NCBI GenBank assembly: GCA_015350385.1
Contig: WNKI01000003.1
Location: 3,427,464-3,491,463, forward strand
Reading direction: 5' to 3'
Origin: Aculops lycopersici
Lineage: Eukaryota; Arthropoda; Arachnida; Trombidiformes; Eriophyidae
DNA: 64,000 nucleotides
Below, piece by piece: positions 36,318 through 45,400 of the stretch. The notes under the pieces were generated by a model that worked only from the letters and a program-made list of their open reading frames with translations, made no database searches and was not told where the DNA came from. The stretch's first letter is position 1. Each line of letters begins with the position of its first letter. The position numbers and the translations under genes were made by a program.

Positions 36318-38159
36318 TCAATGATTCCAGGTGAGTAGGACAACAGTCGAGACCCAAGATAGAACCTGGAAGTACAATGGCCACGAGGCTTTCACGATCC
36401 CCAAAACTGTATAGCCATATGCAAGTCCCTGTCTGGTAAACCAGAATTCCTTTAGCGAGTTCCAAAATGATCTAATTTCACTGGAATTTGGTGCATAGGC
36501 AATCAGAAGGGTGACGTATTTGTACAATCTAAGTAGGCCCGAGTTAGCCATTGCACCCAAGCCAATGACACAGGTGAGAAGGGTGTAGCCGCAGAAGAGG
36601 AGCAAATAGAGAGCCGCATTATCGTAGATTGGATTTGTCTTATGGTGGTAGATGCAAAAGATGATTAATATGAAGCTAGAGTTGATTATGGCGACAAAAG
36701 AGATGACAGCAATATAAGTGTCGGTGTCTATGATGAAGAATAAAAGTGACAGTATCTCGTTTCTGATGCTCAATTCGAGTAAGTCTGTTGAATTGGAATC
36801 CATAAAGCCAACGCCTCCGGCTTTTGTCTCTAACTCAATGGCATGGCTACTTGAAAAAGTGACTGGCCTCTCATTGGTATGAGCTAGATAAATTGGATCA
36901 CTCTCTCGGGTAAAATTAATTCTTACAACAAACTCCCCTTCCTCTTCATTGTGGTGATCGACTCGAGCAACTTGATAGTTTGTATTATAGTCGATCTGAT
37001 GAATTCCACCCCGACGATGCCTCCGATATTCAGCCATGGAATCACCTATTGCTTTTCCTGGCTTTGAATATGTATTTATCGATGGAAAATCGTGAATGAA
37101 CGTCTTGATTTGAGGTAGAGCATGGTCCAAGTCGTCATTCTCCATATTCAAACTCTCGTCGCCAAAGGAGGAATCAGATGGATGGAAGTGGTGCCTCTGG
37201 TGTTTCGTTTCAAGCACCTCGATGTTGGCTAGTTGTTTCTCAAGAAATTCGCGCCTCCTTATCTCGACCAACTTCTCCAGCTCTTTGTCGATGGTTTTAA
37301 TCCAGTCAACTACAATGCAAACACCCAAGATAAATAAGACACCCACAAAGGTGGTTGAGAGGGTATAGTCTATGGTGACAGTTAAAGCTAGAATTATATA
37401 TATTGTATTAGTTAGCCGATCTGACTTGATGTGACACAAATCCTTTGCAAATTTTATCACCGGATACTTGTGAGGTTCTCTGACAACGTCCATTGAATAG
37501 GGACTCGACTCGTCGATTGGCAATCCGTTTAGATGCTGATAGTAAGTGACTAGCATAAGGTTAATGCTCATAAATGTCAGTGAAGTTCCAATGGCAACGT
37601 AAATTCCAATCTTGTCCAACACATAAAATGTCTCTTTAAACCAAAATAATGTGGTCGACAGGAACAAGTTTTGAGCATCCTTTCGTTCGATGCAAGCTGG
37701 AAGTTGTTTGGTTTTGATAAAATTTTCCACCAATATCTTTCTCTTTTGCTCTTTTGTTTTATCTCGATTCTTAGTTAGTAGAAAGAAACCAGAGTAACTA
37801 AAATAAACCCGCTTACCGTATAAATAATAGAGGCAAACCATTAGTCGCAATGACAGACTTCCAACTGCTTGAGTTAGAAAGACTAGATAGACTATGCCAC
37901 GCGAGGAGTAGCTTAATTTAGGTAGCCATTCAGGTAACAGGTGCGCTAATTTGTTTGGCCTACAATTGGGTTCGCGAGCGTTATATAAGATGATCACATA
38001 GATCACCGAGAGACTCGACATAGTTGTGATGACATTTTGCGCCATCCTGTGGGGCCATCTAAGTTTATGGTTAATTAACAGGTTGAAGTAGGTAAATACG
38101 TAGATTATTTCGAGCACCTGGCCATGGGTTTCAATTAATAATTTCCTAAATTTGTTCAT
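36318..38159 (-). CDS. Multi-pass membrane protein, possibly gustatory-receptor-like
   Basis: A 613-residue single-exon gene with a true ATG (38157-38159) and TGA stop. Hydrophobic segments lie near residues 15-33, 40-60, 87-115, 182-208, 255-288, 475-510, 520-545 and 590-612, so 7-8 membrane spans. A charged loop of about 180 residues (around 290-470), rich in His/Asp/Glu/Arg, separates the first five from the last three. The layout and the short C-terminal span after a charged segment (EIRSFWNSLKEFWFTRQ, then GYTVLGIVKASWPLYFQ) recall arthropod gustatory receptors, whose last helix carries a TY-x5-QF signature. The exact signature is not present. I am sure it is a real membrane protein and unsure of its family. 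It is the most 3' member of the minus-strand cluster. Confidence 0.6.
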   Translation of the reverse strand: MNKFRKLLIETHGQVLEIIYVFTYFNLLINHKLRWPHRMAQNVITTMSSLSVIYVIILYNAREPNCRPNKLAHLLPEWLPKLSYSSRGIVYLVFLTQAVGSLSLRLMVCLYYLYGKRVYFSYSGFFLLTKNRDKTKEQKRKILVENFIKTKQLPACIERKDAQNLFLSTTLFWFKETFYVLDKIGIYVAIGTSLTFMSINLMLVTYYQHLNGLPIDESSPYSMDVVREPHKYPVIKFAKDLCHIKSDRLTNTIYIILALTVTIDYTLSTTFVGVLFILGVCIVVDWIKTIDKELEKLVEIRRREFLEKQLANIEVLETKHQRHHFHPSDSSFGDESLNMENDDLDHALPQIKTFIHDFPSINTYSKPGKAIGDSMAEYRRHRRGGIHQIDYNTNYQVARVDHHNEEEGEFVVRINFTRESDPIYLAHTNERPVTFSSSHAIELETKAGGVGFMDSNSTDLLELSIRNEILSLLFFIIDTDTYIAVISFVAIINSSFILIIFCIYHHKTNPIYDNAALYLLLFCGYTLLTCVIGLGAMANSGLLRLYKYVTLLIAYAPNSSEIRSFWNSLKEFWFTRQGLAYGYTVLGIVKASWPLYFQVLSWVSTVVLLTWNH

Positions 38160-38342
38160 GCTGCCTATTAAATGATATTGATCGATTATTTCTTTCTTTC
38201 TTTAACTGACCCAATGATCATGATAGAATCAAATGCGCGGAGGAAAGAGGGCGGGGAGAGGAGAAGAGAATAAAGATGAGTTGAGATGAATTAAAGTAAC
38301 AAAAAAGTGACTTGTTCCCATGACCGGATGGAGTAAATCAAT

Positions 38343-38348
38343 TTTATT
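38343..38348 (-). terminator. Possible polyadenylation signal of the LPMO gene
   Basis: AATAAA on the minus strand, about 225 nt past the LPMO stop at 38573. A nearer signal was not seen. Confidence 0.4.
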
Positions 38349-38572
38349 AACTATCTATCAACCTACCAGGAGCACATCGAACTTTTCATTCAAACATTGG
38401 CAAAAACAAACGCAGTCAGGCGAAGCAGTCCCAGGAGGAGCTCGTGAAATTTGCGTCTAACTGGAGAGCTTCGATTGATTCGCGTCGTCATCGAACGCAC
38501 AGGTGGTGGTGGTGATTGTGCTAGGGGCGAAGGAGTAGTTGCACGAAGTAGCAAGCTTTCGCCAATTTGTTG

Positions 38573-39490
38573 CTATAGTTGCAGTTTGGTAGCTGCAGTT
38601 TGCTCACCCACTTGGTTCAAGTTTAAAACTGTCGCCAAGCGACCACCTGTGCCTGTCTCAGTGGAGTCAAAACTTGACTTTCTTTCTTTTTCTTCCTCTG
38701 ACTTATGAGATCTCAGCGCTTCGATTGATTTAAGATCCATGGCCCAAGATGGATCCGCCTTCTCGCGCAACTGGGGAGGGTAATTCAAGCTATTATAGCC
38801 ATAGCCAATGGAAATGTCAGCGCAATTCCTGTACAGCTCCTGAGGACCACAGCCCATGCCAGCCACACGGCCGCCATGGTGGTGACCATGACCTTGGTTA
38901 TTTTGGTTGTGGTTGCAAACGCCCCAATTGTTGCCTGCATGGTAGTTCCATCTTAGGATGCAAGCTGGACAATCCGACAAATCCTCGGGTAGTTTCAACG
39001 AGAATCCCTTGACTCCAGTCTGTGGATTGTTAAGTGCCAAGCGCCACTTGTCGCTTCCATCGGCAAAATTGAGTCGCTCAAAGCAGTCTTCAGTTTCGAT
39101 TTCATGCACCGAGCTTCGGCGACACAATTCAAAGGTAAAGTAGCCGCCGTGGTCAGTGTCAAGTTGAATTAGGACATCAATCGTTGATCTTGGGAAATAG
39201 TTTTTTACTGTTCTATTGACAACCATGTGGCCACCTGTCTCGTGAGCCCTCGGCAGGCGACTTCTGTATGGATCACCGCATACGCCGCACTTGCCACCTG
39301 TTTGCTCGATGGCGCCCAATCCGCCGCAATAAAGTTCATTGTCATCATAGTTAACTGGCGCCGATTGGTCCACGCGCCAGAGTGAGTTGCGACCAACGGG
39401 ATCCAACATAATACCATGACCACTAACTAATTGAATGAGGATCAGTGGCGAAATGGCACTAATGAGTAAAGCTTCTAGTTTTGAGCACAT
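38573..39490 (-). CDS. Secreted lytic polysaccharide monooxygenase, AA15 type
   Basis: AA15 enzymes are secreted copper oxygenases that cut chitin or cellulose oxidatively; arthropods use them in cuticle turnover and feeding. The 305-residue protein starts with a signal peptide (residues 1-24, ending VSG). The mature chain then begins His-Gly (HGIMLDPVGRNSLWR), putting His25 at the N-terminus as the copper histidine brace requires. The second brace His is probably His83 in LPRAHETGG. Family blocks NELYCGGLGAIEQ, CGVCGDPY, CPACILRWNYHAGNNWGVC and CGPQELYRNCADISIGYG are present with their cysteines. A His-rich stretch (NHNQNNQGHGHHHGG) sits between two conserved blocks, and a polar tail of about 60 residues follows the domain. 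I see no GPI-anchor or carbohydrate-binding module. Single exon; ATG at 39488-39490. Confidence 0.9.
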   Translation of the reverse strand: MCSKLEALLISAISPLILIQLVSGHGIMLDPVGRNSLWRVDQSAPVNYDDNELYCGGLGAIEQTGGKCGVCGDPYRSRLPRAHETGGHMVVNRTVKNYFPRSTIDVLIQLDTDHGGYFTFELCRRSSVHEIETEDCFERLNFADGSDKWRLALNNPQTGVKGFSLKLPEDLSDCPACILRWNYHAGNNWGVCNHNQNNQGHGHHHGGRVAGMGCGPQELYRNCADISIGYGYNSLNYPPQLREKADPSWAMDLKSIEALRSHKSEEEKERKSSFDSTETGTGGRLATVLNLNQVGEQTAATKLQL

Positions 39491-39696
39491 TTTAGGTTGG
39501 TTTTAACTTTGTACAATTGTTTTGAGTTTGTGAATCGAGGAGCTTGTTGTTCTGCTGTTTCTTGCTTTTTAATTGATTGATTCCAATAGCACAATCAACT
39601 TGTTTATTTGTTGATATTAACTCGCATTCACTTGCTTTGGTTTGGCCAATTTGACTCCATCTGATTGATGCCAATTCACACGAGCAAACTCCACTC

Positions 39697-39703
39697 TTAT
39701 ATA
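39697..39703 (-). promoter_or_regulatory. Possible TATA box of the LPMO gene
   Basis: On the minus strand this reads TATATAA, about 207 nt before the LPMO start codon. That would leave a leader of roughly 175-180 nt if used. Confidence 0.35.
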
Positions 39704-40564
39704 TTAAATTATCTTCTCTTTTCTAATCATCCCCTGATCCCAGAGGAGAAGGGGGAATCTAGGGGGAATATTCGCAGTTGCAATCCCGATATACATTTTG
39801 CCAGAGAAGTACCACTGCCAATGAAATTCGATCATCGTCATCAACAACGTAGCATGAGCAGCCGCCTCCGCCGCCAGGTGACGGAATAAATTAGCTCCAA
39901 ACCAATGAGCTCGTCTAACGGGATCTATTCTGTCATTTTAGTAAAACGTCACGAGCTAGAGCTCACATCCATAACAACCCCTTTGTTAATAGAACTCCGG
40001 TGAAGCTACTAACAATAGTTTCACATTCTGAATACCCGAGCACAAGTAAAAAACGGCTCATCACGGCAGTAAGTGTGGTACTATGAGCGACGGCGGAAAT
40101 AACGAACATGGTAATTGATTCATCTGGAGAGTTTACGTGCTCCAAGTTAAACAGAATACTCAATATTCTCCGTTAGTTCGATGGTACGTCAGCATTAGCA
40201 ATCTCAGCGGCAGTAATCAAAGTAGTGGGTGGAGTGAGATAGCTAGCTAGGTAGAGAGGCGAAAACTTTTAGGGTTTCCTGAATTTTACAGATTGAATCC
40301 GGAAAAGAAACCCAAAATCACTTTGGGTGCCTCTACCTCGACGACGACTGTTGCAACTACGTATACAATTTGACTAGCGATGAAACTTTCAGAATTGGTT
40401 TAGGTCAGAGTAGATGGACGATTTGAGCTTGCGTAAGAACTCTTTCGTTAGAAGCGTGGAGTTATGTGCTTTGGATGCTTGTCTAGATTTGCAGGTGGTT
40501 TCAAAATAATTGTATTGTATGGCTTGAGGGTGGAGGTTGTTGTTGCAGCAGGTAATCCCCACTG

Positions 40565-40570
40565 TTTATT
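40565..40570 (-). terminator. Polyadenylation signal of MYG1
   Basis: AATAAA on the minus strand, 24 nt past the MYG1 stop at 40594. Confidence 0.65.
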
Positions 40571-40593
40571 CACTATTCACCTAACGATGCTCG

Positions 40594-41766
40594 TCACGCT
40601 TCCAAGCCCAAAGTTTTGCGCACCATACTCTTTACACCATCTAGTGACTTGGCTCCACCTGTAAATCCGCTCATATGTACAAAGGATGCATCAGGTATAC
40701 CACATATGGCCTGCAGTTCCTCGCCGCGGTGGCCACGCCACTCCTCTTTAAGCGGAATGCGACTTGCAAATGACTTCAACCCGACTGGTACAGCTAGCAC
40801 TCGCCACGGTGACTCGCCGGAGTTATCGCAATAAATTATAAACTTTATGTCGCCAACAATACCGAGCTCCTCCTCCAGGTCGTAGATTGCCGACTTCCAA
40901 CCAAGCATATGATCACTGGCCAGGTGTACAATTTGACCGGATGGATCAAACTCTTTGCGCTTGATGACAAACTCGCGAAATTGTTGTCTCTTTGGCCACC
41001 AAACACTACCCAAAAATTTAATTCCCTCCTCCAATTCGGAACCAACCAGTTCCATGGCCTTGTAAAACTGTTTCAATCTCATCTCATCTGAGGCCTCTGT
41101 TTGAATTGGATTTAGTCGGCCAACTCGATTTGCAATACCTGAATTGATATGGTAATTGTAGGTAATATTGTCACCCGATGCAATCTCAACACCGTTGTCA
41201 ATAGCATCAACTTCTTCCATGAATTCTATATAAGCTTTCTCGTAAATAGCGTCAATCTTCTTCTTCTCTTCGCCTTCCAACTCCTCGTACTTTTGATCAT
41301 ATCCCAGCTTGGTCATGATAAATTCGTGACCAAAAACAACATAGACCAAACCAGCAGAACTAAGCCGAGGTGGACTCTTGGGATTTGTGGTCTTGAGCTT
41401 GGGATAGAAGTCGTGGATAGTCTTCTGAAATGTCCTCTGATGATGGTCAAGTCTTAACTTCTCAATATCAAACACTGATCCAACATCCACCACTATCTCA
41501 GCCTTGTCCAGTGTTTCCTGATCCCTGGTCCTTACAATATCATGATCCTTGAATCGTGGCAGTTGCTTCAACATGTAACAAGCTGTAACATCGTCACAAT
41601 GGAAAGTTTTATCGTGAGTTCCGATATAAGGGGTCAACTTGGTCAACTTGCTAGGTGTGGCGTCAGCCATATTTCTTATGAGTTGGTTATTTGATGAGCT
41701 GATAGCAAAACTAAATTTGAGATTCTTCACTAGAATTCTATGAGTCTGATTTAGCAATATAGACAT
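40594..41766 (-). CDS. MYG1: MYG1 exonuclease (UPF0160 family)
   Basis: MYG1 is a conserved DHH-like 3'-5' RNA exonuclease reported in nucleus/nucleolus and mitochondria. The 390-residue protein has the usual length. Diagnostic blocks are visible: GTHDKTFHCDDVTACYML (metal-binding His and Asp), IVVDVGSVFD, the DHHQRTF motif, EVDAIDNGVEIA, and the C-terminal WRGHRGEEL, SFVHMSGFTGGAKS. The first 32 residues are basic, Ser-rich and free of acidic residues (MSILLNQTHRILVKNLKF), which suits a mitochondrial presequence; a second Met at 33 (MADATPSK) could start a non-mitochondrial form. It is a single exon, whereas most animals have several introns in MYG1. ATG at 41764-41766, TGA stop. Confidence 0.95.
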   Translation of the reverse strand: MSILLNQTHRILVKNLKFSFAISSSNNQLIRNMADATPSKLTKLTPYIGTHDKTFHCDDVTACYMLKQLPRFKDHDIVRTRDQETLDKAEIVVDVGSVFDIEKLRLDHHQRTFQKTIHDFYPKLKTTNPKSPPRLSSAGLVYVVFGHEFIMTKLGYDQKYEELEGEEKKKIDAIYEKAYIEFMEEVDAIDNGVEIASGDNITYNYHINSGIANRVGRLNPIQTEASDEMRLKQFYKAMELVGSELEEGIKFLGSVWWPKRQQFREFVIKRKEFDPSGQIVHLASDHMLGWKSAIYDLEEELGIVGDIKFIIYCDNSGESPWRVLAVPVGLKSFASRIPLKEEWRGHRGEELQAICGIPDASFVHMSGFTGGAKSLDGVKSMVRKTLGLEA

Positions 41767-42003
41767 TCAGTTATATTATTAGAATTAATATCTTTCCACA
41801 ACAAGACTAATGATTTGGTGGTGTCAAAGATTCTGATTAGTAAGAGATTCGAAATGAAAAATGAAAGTTCGAAACGTGGATCTCATCGAACACACGCTGC
41901 CAGCACGAGAAGAGGTGATTTTGCCGCGTGTCAATGGGCACATTGCACACAGTATGGACGATTAGATACAATTGCTTGGGCAAGATTGACTCAAAGAGTA
42001 TGG

Positions 42004-42009
42004 TTTATT
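42004..42009 (-). terminator. Polyadenylation signal of NDUFS5
   Basis: AATAAA on the minus strand, about 100 nt past the NDUFS5 stop. Confidence 0.5.
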
Positions 42010-42107
42010 CCACACCAATAACATAAGTGCGTCCCTTAGCATCTAGAGAACTTGATGACTCCATTACAATTGGCGTTCTAAATTTATAATAATAACGATG
42101 ATCTATG

Positions 42108-42443
42108 TTAAGGTACAAAGTGGCCATCAATATAACCGTTTGCTGGATATTTCGGTCCATGCCTGTCGGCCCAGGACCGTTCGCCCTTGCCAATTTGCTT
42201 CATTTTCTCGATGAACATCGATTTAATCCTGTAGTTCGATAAAACATTACTTTGGCATTCCATCAAGTCTTCAATATACTTTCTACACTGACTACTACCC
42301 TTGATCATTCCATAGGCCTCGAGACACTCGACGGCGTTTATCTCGAAGTCGGCGCACTTGACTCGCCTACCATCGATATTGATTCCCTGATAGGAGATCC
42401 ATGGGTGGATTTCGTGAAAAACACCTTTGATTGGGAAGGGCAT
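42108..42443 (-). CDS. NDUFS5: NADH dehydrogenase (complex I) iron-sulfur protein 5 subunit
   Basis: A small accessory subunit of respiratory complex I on the intermembrane-space side. Despite its name it holds no Fe-S cluster; the family is held by a twin CX9C fold. Both pairs are visible: C-ADFEINAVE-C and C-RKYIEDLME-C, nine residues apart in each. The start HEIHPWISYQGINIDGR and the tail RHGPKYPANGYIDGHFVP fit the family, and 111 residues is the usual size. There is no N-terminal presequence, as expected for a Mia40 import substrate. Single exon; ATG at 42441-42443, TAA at 42108. MYG1 lies 341 bp downstream on the same strand. Confidence 0.93.
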   Translation of the reverse strand: MPFPIKGVFHEIHPWISYQGINIDGRRVKCADFEINAVECLEAYGMIKGSSQCRKYIEDLMECQSNVLSNYRIKSMFIEKMKQIGKGERSWADRHGPKYPANGYIDGHFVP

Positions 42444-45400
42444 GGTTGATTACTTGCTATGATGTACCGAAGTGAGAATATAATTCAAGTTTTGATATAG
42501 ATGAGCTCAATAATATCACGGATGTCGCGAGTTAAGGTCAAAATATTTGCAGCTTTGTTTTTATTTTTCTCTCGCTCAACAACAAGCCGATAGCATCAGG
42601 GATTTGAGCTGCGCACAGGCATTTACAAAACTGTTGGGCATGGGAACGCAAAGCACCTAGTCTTTCGTTATCCTTTTGTATCTCATTTGATCCCTTCCAG
42701 GTAGAGAGGCTTATGGAGTTAGATCATCATTTAGAATAGTTTTCCAAAACAGATAACAAAAAAGAAACTTGCATTCTATCTGTGAGGTGACTTGAAGAGA
42801 ATTGAAAAAAACACCACCAGCCGGTAATTTTCTGGAAAATTTGCTGCCGCCAGCTGGAGCGCGATAAAATCTTGCCCCTGATTAGCTGGCTCACCAAACA
42901 GTGAATGGGTGTGAGGACTTTGATAGGGATTCACCTTCTGTTGCGATATGGAAGAAACAAACAATTATCTATTGATCTATCGTGTTTGCTTTAGCTTTAA
43001 AATTACCCACTAATCTCAGCCAACAGAAGGCAGTCTTCTTTACCTGTCTCCTCAAAATTGAATAAGCTCGAGCATCTTGGACCATGGATTCCGACCAGGG
43101 AAGCTGTAGAAATGTTGGTTGTATGAAGACACTTAACAAGCACCGGCAATCAATTTAGTTCGGTCGACTACAACTAATGAGTTGGCCTTGGTGGTGGCAA
43201 TTCTATGGGAACAAGTCGACTTTCAGGCGCGCGAATAGCTTCCAACAAAATTAACTAAACTAAGAGAGGCAATTCAAAAAGGCAACACTTTTTGTTCTCC
43301 AGTTCAATTTGCATCTCAGCTTATGGCGTCTGTTTGCCTCTGGGCCTTAAACTCAAACTCAACTAAACTACAAAAGTGTCCCAAAACTTCGAAAGGAAGT
43401 TGGCTGCAAAGAGGCGCTTATGTGGCGACAACTAACGTCCTCAGTGCCAATCAAAGTTAACTCTGAGGTTACCGTGAGAAGTGCGCCAATGTCTAGGCGA
43501 AGTGCTACTTTAGGCCAAACGACTGTTGGCCTAAAACAATCAATCAATCTATTTGACCTAAAGTTTTTGCCCCCTCGTCTCAGTGGTAGCTGTAGCTATA
43601 TAGTTGTAGAAAAGGAGGAGTAGGAGGCAGAAGAATGGTCGATTCCATACAAAGTTAGGCAACTAGACTACTCGTGATTACTACTTGCCGCGTAAGTGGA
43701 TGGAAGAGAATTCCTTGAGGACTTAGGCACTAAGAGTGAAAGACTCTAATTCCATTCACAGGTGAGCTGAGCAAACTTCCTATTCGCGCCCATTTCCGTG
43801 AAACCATCTCACCTCATTTCAACTCCACGTGCTCTAAATCTTATAGATAAACCCCATAACTCGTGACCGAGTTTGCGCTTTGGATGAACCCAAAATAAAC
43901 TCTTGTTGTTGTTGCTCCTCGTGTTAAATGTTGCAAGTTGGCCTCTTCCACCTGAGAGGACAGAAAGTTCATTAGGGACTCGGTTGCGCAATTGTTTTAC
44001 CCTCTCTTTCTCTGAGTGAGTGGACGATAACTTTGTCAGAAAGTGCTATTAGCTATCAAGTTAACACAAGAAGATTATGATTGTCGCTTTAACGATCAAG
44101 ACTAGGAGCGACAAAGAGACATCAGCTCAGCAACAGTAAGCAACCGAAACAAACCAAACCAAACTAAACTGTCAACATTGCGACATGCTCTATCAGTTGG
44201 TCACAATTGATTAGCTCGAATTCATCCAACAGAGGCGCAGTTCCTATTAGCAGTCCAATGTGCAAAATGAGAGCGGCCAAATACACATATACATATAGTT
44301 ATATAAGTGTGGTGCTATATATATATATACAAGCCAAGTGTGGTGAAAGTAACCTGGACTTAGCGAGCGGCAAGGCAGACAATGATAATGATCTTCCCCC
44401 TCGCTGTCTCCCTTCCTCCAGTCGAGCCGGCACTTCCTTTTTATCAACACTATCGCATCTCTTTGTTTCTAGCTGCACATCCTTGCAAGCTTGCTGTAAG
44501 CTACATTTACCATCTAGCTTACCGTCCACCTAGACGGTGAGCGAGCCAGCTAGTCAGCCGACAAGCCGACTGGTGAGCTGAATCTTTGTGGTTGGCAGCG
44601 AAATTGGAGGAGGGGACGGCGGTGGCAGTGGGGCCGACGTCGAGAAAAGTCAGGTGCTGGCCAGACTTTTCCTCACAACAAACTCTCTTATTTACTCTCG
44701 CTTGAATCTAAATTAAGCAAGTAACTCGGTCGCCACTGGCCGCTTTACTGCACAGGCGAAAGCGAAGGCAAATGCGATAGCGAAGCGGGACTAGCAGCTG
44801 CCTCTTAATTGCTCAACATGAACACGAAGCTCCGATTAATTGCCCTCTCTGTTGGCTGTTGCTCAACTCCACTCTCGGTGGTTGCATTAGCTTTTAATTA
44901 GCCAAAAGATGGAGCCGTAGCATGGGACCAAGGGATTCAAGTTTGAGGCTGAGGTGAGGCTGAATTCGAGGAGGATCAACACAAACAGTAATTGACAGTG
45001 AAGCAAAAAAATTGTCTCACCGACAACTTGTCGCCTCGTCTAGAAACAAAAGCTGAAATTTTGGAGCTAAATGCGTAGGCAGCCAGTTGGCCGTAATGTA
45101 TCCATAGCGAGGAGCATCAAGTTGAAGCATGAAAAATGATGGCCACTAGTTAGCTTAGGTCTAATAGTCTGAACTCGAGTCCATCTAATAAAGACCTTTT
45201 GAGCCCCGAAACTTGTAAAAACCAAGTTTTACACGTTTTCAGCTAAAAGGGCGTGGGAAGAGAAAGAAAGAGGGGTGGGGGAGTCATCATAACTAGTGAG
45301 GTTTTGGAGGAGGCCGACTCGCCTCTACTCAACTGGCTGAAGAAAGAGACACATATTCTCTGGCCCACAGAGTCCCCTCAAACCCCAGCCGGCGTCTAGA

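Larger units (their letters stand above)
39491..40593. other. Intergenic region between the LPMO and MYG1 genes
   Basis: Beyond the possible TATA box and the MYG1 polyadenylation signal I see no gene or repeat here. Short open frames lack recognisable domains. Confidence 0.6.
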
